Shown here one piece after another: positions 57,138 to 64,000 of a stretch of 64,000 bases of DNA (the first letter of the stretch is position 1; the number at the start of each line of letters is the position of its first letter). Location: NCBI RefSeq assembly GCF_040436345.1, contig NC_133232.1:33679315-33743314 (forward strand). The letters are read 5' to 3'. The DNA is from Pagrus major. Its lineage: Eukaryota; Chordata; Actinopteri; Spariformes; Sparidae. The position numbers were made by a program, and so were the translations under genes. The notes beneath the pieces were generated by a model. The model ran no database searches. It was not told the DNA's origin and saw only the letters and a list, made by a program, of their open reading frames with translations.

Positions 57138-59767
57138 ATGATCGGAAGTCTGGCTGCTTTGATTCTTCTAAGTGCAGTGTGTAAGTGCAATCTTTAAACA
57201 AAATGATTATTTGTATTGAACTCTGTGAAAGTGATGCCGTAAGAATCCTTCTGATGTCAGATACTTTTGACGTTTTTGATGATTTGTGTCTCTTTGTCTC
57301 TTTTCTTCAGACCTCGTTCGAACAGCAGAGGTTCCTCCTCAGATCTCTTTGACTGTGGCTGATGTTGGTGGGAATGTTACTTTGAAATGTCCAGATTCTA
57401 AGGAAGATAAATACTTTAGCTGGTATAAGCTGCCTCTTGGATATATGGTCCAAACAATTGCTGCAAGAACTCATAACCAACTAAAACTTCAAATAAAAAA
57501 CCCACGTTTTAGTGTCAGAGAGGGAGAGGATAGTTGTTTTCTTAGCATTAGAAATGTGAGCAAAGATGACGAAGCGACATACTTTTGTCAAACTGGATCA
57601 TCGTATTCACTGAGTTTTGTTAATGGCACCTTCCTGGTTGTGAATGGTAAATATTGTTCTTGTGTACAGCGCTTACAGTCATCACTGTGTTTTTATGCCA
57701 TAAAGTCATTTAGATTGTGAATTGCTTTTGCTTTTTTCTTAACTGAACCACACAGATCATAATCAGCAGAAATCTGTCAAAGTGAAGCAGAGTCCGGAGA
57801 CAGCATCGGTCCGGCCGGGCGACCCTGTGACTCTCCAGTGTTCACTTCGCTCCAAGAACAAAGAAAACAGAGTCCAGTGTCCAGGTGAACCCAGTGTGTT
57901 CTGGTTCAGAGCTGGATCAGGAGGATCTCATCCAAACATCATTTACACTCACAGCAACAGCAGCTGTGGCCGAAAGGAAAGGAGCTGCATCTACAAACTG
58001 TCCAAAACTATACAGAGCACCGCTGATAATGGGACCTACTACTGTGCTGTGGTCACATGTGGAGAGATCCTGTTTGGTGGAGGAACCAAAGTAAACACAA
58101 GTACGTTTTTCAAGTCTTTAATGCTGAATTTTTAATATGTTTTAAACGAAATTTCACCCAAAAGTGAAAATTCAAGTTTAGTAGTTCATGAAACATTTCT
58201 GGAACGTCACAGTAAAACATTACTGCGTCCTCCTAAACAACTGAAGCAGGTTTTAAAATGTAAAAACAACTGAGAAAAAAACATAAAATGGCTCCATACC
58301 GATTAGATCCCAAGTTGGTTTGAATAAACTTTATTAACACCATCGACGCACAGTCGAGCTTGTGCACTTGTTTCTGACGGGGTGGACGCTCACGCTTTCA
58401 GCTGAGCAGCTACAGCGAAGAGTTCTGCTCAAAATATGGTGTAAATGAGTTACTTTCAAATCTATTTCACTGGGATTGCACCAGACGAGCAGTGAGGAAT
58501 CATTTCATCTTCTCTTCTTTCTTTTTTTGTTGTTATAATACATTTTAAAATAAATCCCTATTGACTTCAGTTGTTTAGGAGAAAGCTGTTTTGCCGTGAA
58601 GCTCCAGAAATGCTTTTCATCAACAAGGGGCTCAAACCATTGAAGCTGGTTCGATTAGATTAGATTTAATCAGATTAAGATATTATGTTCTTTGATTTAA
58701 TACATTGTAATATGTCATAGAATAGTGCAATTAATTAGACGGCTGAATGCTACGATCCATTCAGGTGCTCCTGCTCTTGGTTCACTGGCACTGTCATCCG
58801 TCATCGGTGTTGTCATGTGTGTCCTGAGAGGTGGAAGACGTAGCTCAGCCAAAAATGTATAAAGAACATCAATATTTCATATATTTGTATTTATTGAAAA
58901 ATATATTTTTCTGTGTGCATTTCTGTCCTTTCAAGTTTAGTCAAACAGAATCACGGCTTTCTGACGTACATATATGTCATGTGTTGGTTTAAGAAGTATT
59001 TCCTCTCCACTACTACCAAAGGAAGGCGGCTACTTTTGACAACATAATGCTTTTTGGGTTACTCTTAATATCGCTTAAGTTGGTAACTGAAATAAACATA
59101 CATGAATGAAGTGTTAAGTGCCTCTCTTGACATTTTTTCTAATTCCAGGATCAGAGCTGGACCCAGTTGTCCTTGTGCTTGGAGTACTGTTGGCCTGCTG
59201 TGTCTCTGTGATCACCGGACTCATTTTCTACGTACGTCGAAGGAGAGTTTGTGAGCATTGCAAAGGTAGGTTTTCTCAAATATCCCATGAAAGGGGAAAA
59301 AAAACTCAAAGGGTACATTTCAAAATTTAAATTATTAAAATGAACTGTATTAAATCTTACTTTCTGACAGTTTTTCTTTTATCAGCAGGAGCAGGGAGAG
59401 CTTCCCCTCATCCTGGACATGACAAGTCGGCAGTGGATCAATCACCTGACCGGGTAAACATCATCATTATTCTGACTATTGAGTCTTTGGGCTTCTCTGT
59501 CTGCTCACATACCTGAAGTCTTGAACCAACCGTTCAATAACACAGATTAAATAAAATCACCCACAGCAGTGCTAATGTGTGAAATGTGCATCATTAATAG
59601 GCAGTGATTATTTGCAGGATGGTGATGCAGAGGCAGTAAACTACGCTGCGCTGGATTTCTCATCAAGAAAAGTGAAACGAGTGACGAAGAAGAGAGAGTC
59701 GCCACAGGAGTGTGTTTACTCTGCTGTGAGAGCGGAGTACCACACACAGCCCCGACCCGCTCTGTAG
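57138..59767 (+). CDS. nitr: NITR-10: complete NITR with canonical ITIM (family C)
   Basis: Exons: signal 57138-57180 (MIGSLAALILLSAV), V 57311-57646, I 57756-58100, membrane 59149-59265, tail 59389-59453 and last 59618-59767 (stop TAG), 351 residues; phases 1,1,1,1,0. V has VTLKC, FSWYKLPLGYMVQT, TYFCQTG and NGTFLVV. I has TLQC, VQCPG, SCGRKERSC, YYCAVVTCGEILFGGGTKV. The helix is VVLVLGVLLACCVSVITGLIFYV, no charge inside, followed by RRRRVC. The last exon has VNYAAL, a canonical ITIM, then CVYSAV and AEYHTQ. This predicts an inhibitory receptor that recruits SH2 phosphatases. AATAAA at 59966. Confidence 0.92.
58765..58862 (+). other. Possible alternative membrane exon inside NITR-10
   Basis: Within the long intron after the I exon, a CATTCAG acceptor precedes a phase-compatible frame. 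It reads SAPALGSLALSSVIGVVMCV, then LRGGRRSSAKNV and a stop. It resembles a membrane segment with a short basic tail and no tyrosine. If spliced, the receptor would lose its ITIMs. It could equally be a relic of a lost gene. Confidence 0.4.
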
Positions 59768-61634
<1,867 letters not shown>

Positions 61635-61639
61635 TATAG

Positions 61640-62164
61640 CGTAGATGATATTCGGTTGAGATTTATCTGATCTGACTCCGAACCGTCTCACGCTGTGTTC
61701 ATCTCCACAGGACTTCTTCACAGATTCAGAGAAGACTGAACACGTGAGAGTCACAGAGTCTCCTGGCTGAGCTGGATCAGACGTCGTCGACGACTGAACG
61801 ACAGTGTAGTCCGTCATCCCCCGAGTGTTTCCTACGAAATGCAGGAGTGGAAAATGTTAATGTTTGTCTGCATCATGTAATTTAAGTGAGTGTATGCATA
61901 GGTATCTTCTTCCCAATGGCGACACACAGACACATATTACCTTTAACAGACAAATACGTGCCACTCCACTGATCCTTACTCCAGGTTAAGACTCCGCAGT
62001 GATACGCCGCCTCGTCTTCTTGGATCGTCTTCAAAATGGTCAGAGTGCTCGTGGTTGAGTTGTGGCTCGTAGCAAATCGCGAGGGAAGAAATCCTTGTTC
62101 AAACGTGGGATTTTCACTCGCTTTCATCAGCGTAATTATCAGCTTCAGAGTGTCACCATCTCAT
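61640..62164 (-). pseudogene. nitr: NITR-11: truncated family B pseudogene
   Basis: The V exon remnant (about 62160-61941) starts at GDTLKLIITLM and keeps AYHCG and WSGTYLSV. Its first half, the signal exon and the first intron are gone: CAAGATGA of the signal exon joins directly to mid-V at about 62161. The I exon starts at 61831 (DYTVVQSS) and keeps TLTC, but WF of the usual FWFR is changed (VRRFG), and it ends at PNIIYA in the (TA)n tract. No membrane exon is seen. The promoter is still recognisable up to about 62300. Confidence 0.82.
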
Positions 62165-64000
62165 CTTGATGTCTCTTGTGAGGATCTTGGGTTTTCAGAG
62201 AGTAAAGGTGACGATATATAACAATGACTGAATATAGTGAGAACACCTTGGTTATCACAGAAGACTGGTTTCAACAGTCCATTTCCTGTCACTGTTCTCA
62301 TGCAGCTTCGTGACTTTTGAGGTTTTGTGGTCAGTTTGAATAGAGGAGTGAAAATGGCAAACTGGAGCATCATTACTTTTACTTTTTAATGAGCTGTTGA
62401 GCAGAGGAGCATTTTTATTCAGCGTGCAATGACGCAAAATACAAATAATCCATAATGCCTCTCTAAAGCATTAAAACTAAAGTAACAAGCCTGTTTGGAA
62501 AATGTGAGGAGGAGAAAGTTCAGATGTTTAAATGTAGGGAGGAAAAGTAAAAAGACTAAAAGATAAATACTCCAGTAAGTATTTGTACTCGGTCTTGTCG
62601 TCCTGCAGCAAAATGTCAACCTGATCTCACGACAGGTCAAGTTGTCCTTCACTGTGCATCAAGGTTTCATTCGTCAGTGTTGGTAGTCGGTCGTGAGCTT
62701 TATGAGTTGAAGCAGAATCCGTTACAGCGATGGACACGGCGGCTCGTCTAACAGCAGGATGGGAAACGTGATGGTCTCTCAACTCACTTTCATTGAGGAA
62801 ATGGCTGTATATGTGAAGTAGGGCACAAACAAACAACACACCTCTGTTTTAAGCCATTTCCCTTTCCTGAGAATTGTGGGTAACACCCACATGCTGGCTG
62901 ACACACAAACACCGCAACTGTCAAACAATCCTGTGTTGGACCATTTTGCTTTCCTCAACACACAACGTCATTCGGTTTCTTTTAGAAGTTGACTCAAGTG
63001 TTATCATCAAAATGTACTAAATTAGGGATTTTGTGTCGGACAGATAAATGATCGGCCCAATAATGGAGAATTTACACTGTCAATTGTATTCAGATAAAGA
63101 AATTATAGCCGATAAATCTTGCCAAGGATACGAAGCCAAATTCCTTTTGTTGACTTAACAACTGCAGCATCTACACGCAGTAGGAGGTGGTACACACCTT
63201 TTTAAGTTGTTAGTGTTGATGAAGGTTCTCAGTCATCCCGGTCAGGGTAAATCTAGGACTTGTTTCAGTTTCTTGAAGATGTTTCACGTCTCATCCAAGA
63301 GGCTTCTTCAGTTCTGACTAACTGGAGGGGAGCTGCAGGATTTAAACTCTGTGTGGGAGTGTCCTCACAGAGTCGTTAAGGACACGTGTGAGCTCTGAGT
63401 TTCAGAGTCGTTAGGGCCACTTGTGGGTCGTTGACCCAACCGGCCTTCACGTGGGTTGCTAAGGCGATGTGAGCCCAGGTGTGAATGACTCATGTCACAC
63501 CCCGAAGGACACTTTTGTTTTTTATGGCAGTTTTTGACGTGGAACATTTTTTTGGTCTTTGATCAGTTGCATGAGGGTTAAGTTTTATTGTGAGGACACC
63601 AGGGAGATTACATGTGTTTGGTCTATGAGCCAAAATACAGGTAAATTGCTTTATCTACTGAAAAATAGTAAAAATGACAGAAACTCATCCAGGACCACAG
63701 AATGAAAGCCTGATAACATGATGCATGATTTTATGCTGTAATGACAGAGGGGTGAATACAACACGTACAACAGTTTTAGTGTTTAACAAACACCTTTGTC
63801 ACAATGTATGTAATATATGTGTCAAAGTATTTATTGAATTAATCTTATTTTAAATGTGCTATTTGTAAGAACGTTGATTATGAGTCTTATTCCCAATTCA
63901 TTAAATACTGACGCTGGATCAGAACAGAGGCTGACAAATGTTTTCTCACAGTACGTCTGAAGCTCAAAAAGGTCTTCAGTCTTCATTAAACTCAATGTCT
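62165..64000. other. NITR-11 former promoter and right-edge spacer
   Basis: 62165-62300 resembles the NITR-2 upstream region (CAGAGAGTAAAGGTGACG, TTGGTTATCACAGA), but the CCAAT box reads CCAAG. A dispersed repeat lies at 63209-63356. No gene supported. Confidence 0.5.
63209..63356. repeat. Dispersed repeat, copy 2
   Basis: Second copy of the repeat at 13505-13679, same orientation. Confidence 0.65.

Overview
The window is vertebrate nuclear DNA from a teleost fish. It is a cluster of novel immune-type receptor (NITR) genes, an immunoglobulin receptor family known only from bony fishes. The evidence is a repeated gene plan: a 43-nt signal exon ending in phase 1, a V-type Ig exon with a J-like end, a second (I) Ig exon with a CGEILFG J-like motif and extra cysteines, a transmembrane exon, and short exons carrying tyrosine motifs (ITIM-like). 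Rex3/RTE-like and L2-like LINEs, a Ty3/gypsy LTR element and small DNA transposons also fit a fish genome. No bacterial features, tRNA, rRNA or CRISPR were seen.

I count eleven NITR loci, named here NITR-1 to NITR-11 by position. NITR-1 (cut by the window edge), 2, 4, 5, 6, 7 and the pseudogenes 3 and 11 are on the minus strand; 8, 9 and 10 are on the plus strand. Three V-domain families are present. Family A is 1, 4, 6, 7 (WIRLVSG after the CDR1 region). Family B is 2, 3, 5, 11 (WYKQSVGDD). Family C is 8, 9, 10 (WYK..(F/L)GYMVQT). Loci 2, 5, 6, 7 and 10 read as complete two-Ig receptors. NITR-4 is nearly complete but its last-exon splice acceptor is broken. NITR-8 has lost nearly all of its I domain, and NITR-9 has a half I domain ending in a stop. 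NITR-3 and 11 are pseudogenes. NITR-3 joins family-B V and I exons to an unrelated membrane/tail module that carries two canonical ITIMs.

Layout: 1-9.3 kb is a segment (NITR-1, spacer, NITR-2) repeated at 22.4-29.7 kb (NITR-4, spacer, NITR-5); the V/I part of NITR-2 appears a third time as NITR-3 (12.3-13.5 kb). A gypsy element (13.7-19.3 kb) with a MITE in its 5' LTR sits between them. A Rex3-like LINE (30.0-34.1 kb) is split by a 1.2-kb hAT-like transposon. From 36.77 to 49.53 kb lie two tandem copies of a ~5.4-kb block, each with one NITR (6 and 7); an L2 LINE is present only in the first. NITR-8 to 10 follow at 52-60 kb, then the NITR-11 pseudogene at 61.6-62.2 kb.

The strongest biological signal is in the NITR-6/NITR-7 pair. 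These near-identical tandem copies differ in the V domain almost only in the three CDR-like loops, as expected for recognition receptors under diversifying selection. Much of the rest records birth-and-death evolution: exon loss, module swapping, splice-site decay and orphan ITIM exons. All family names rest on reading translated motifs by eye; no database search was run.
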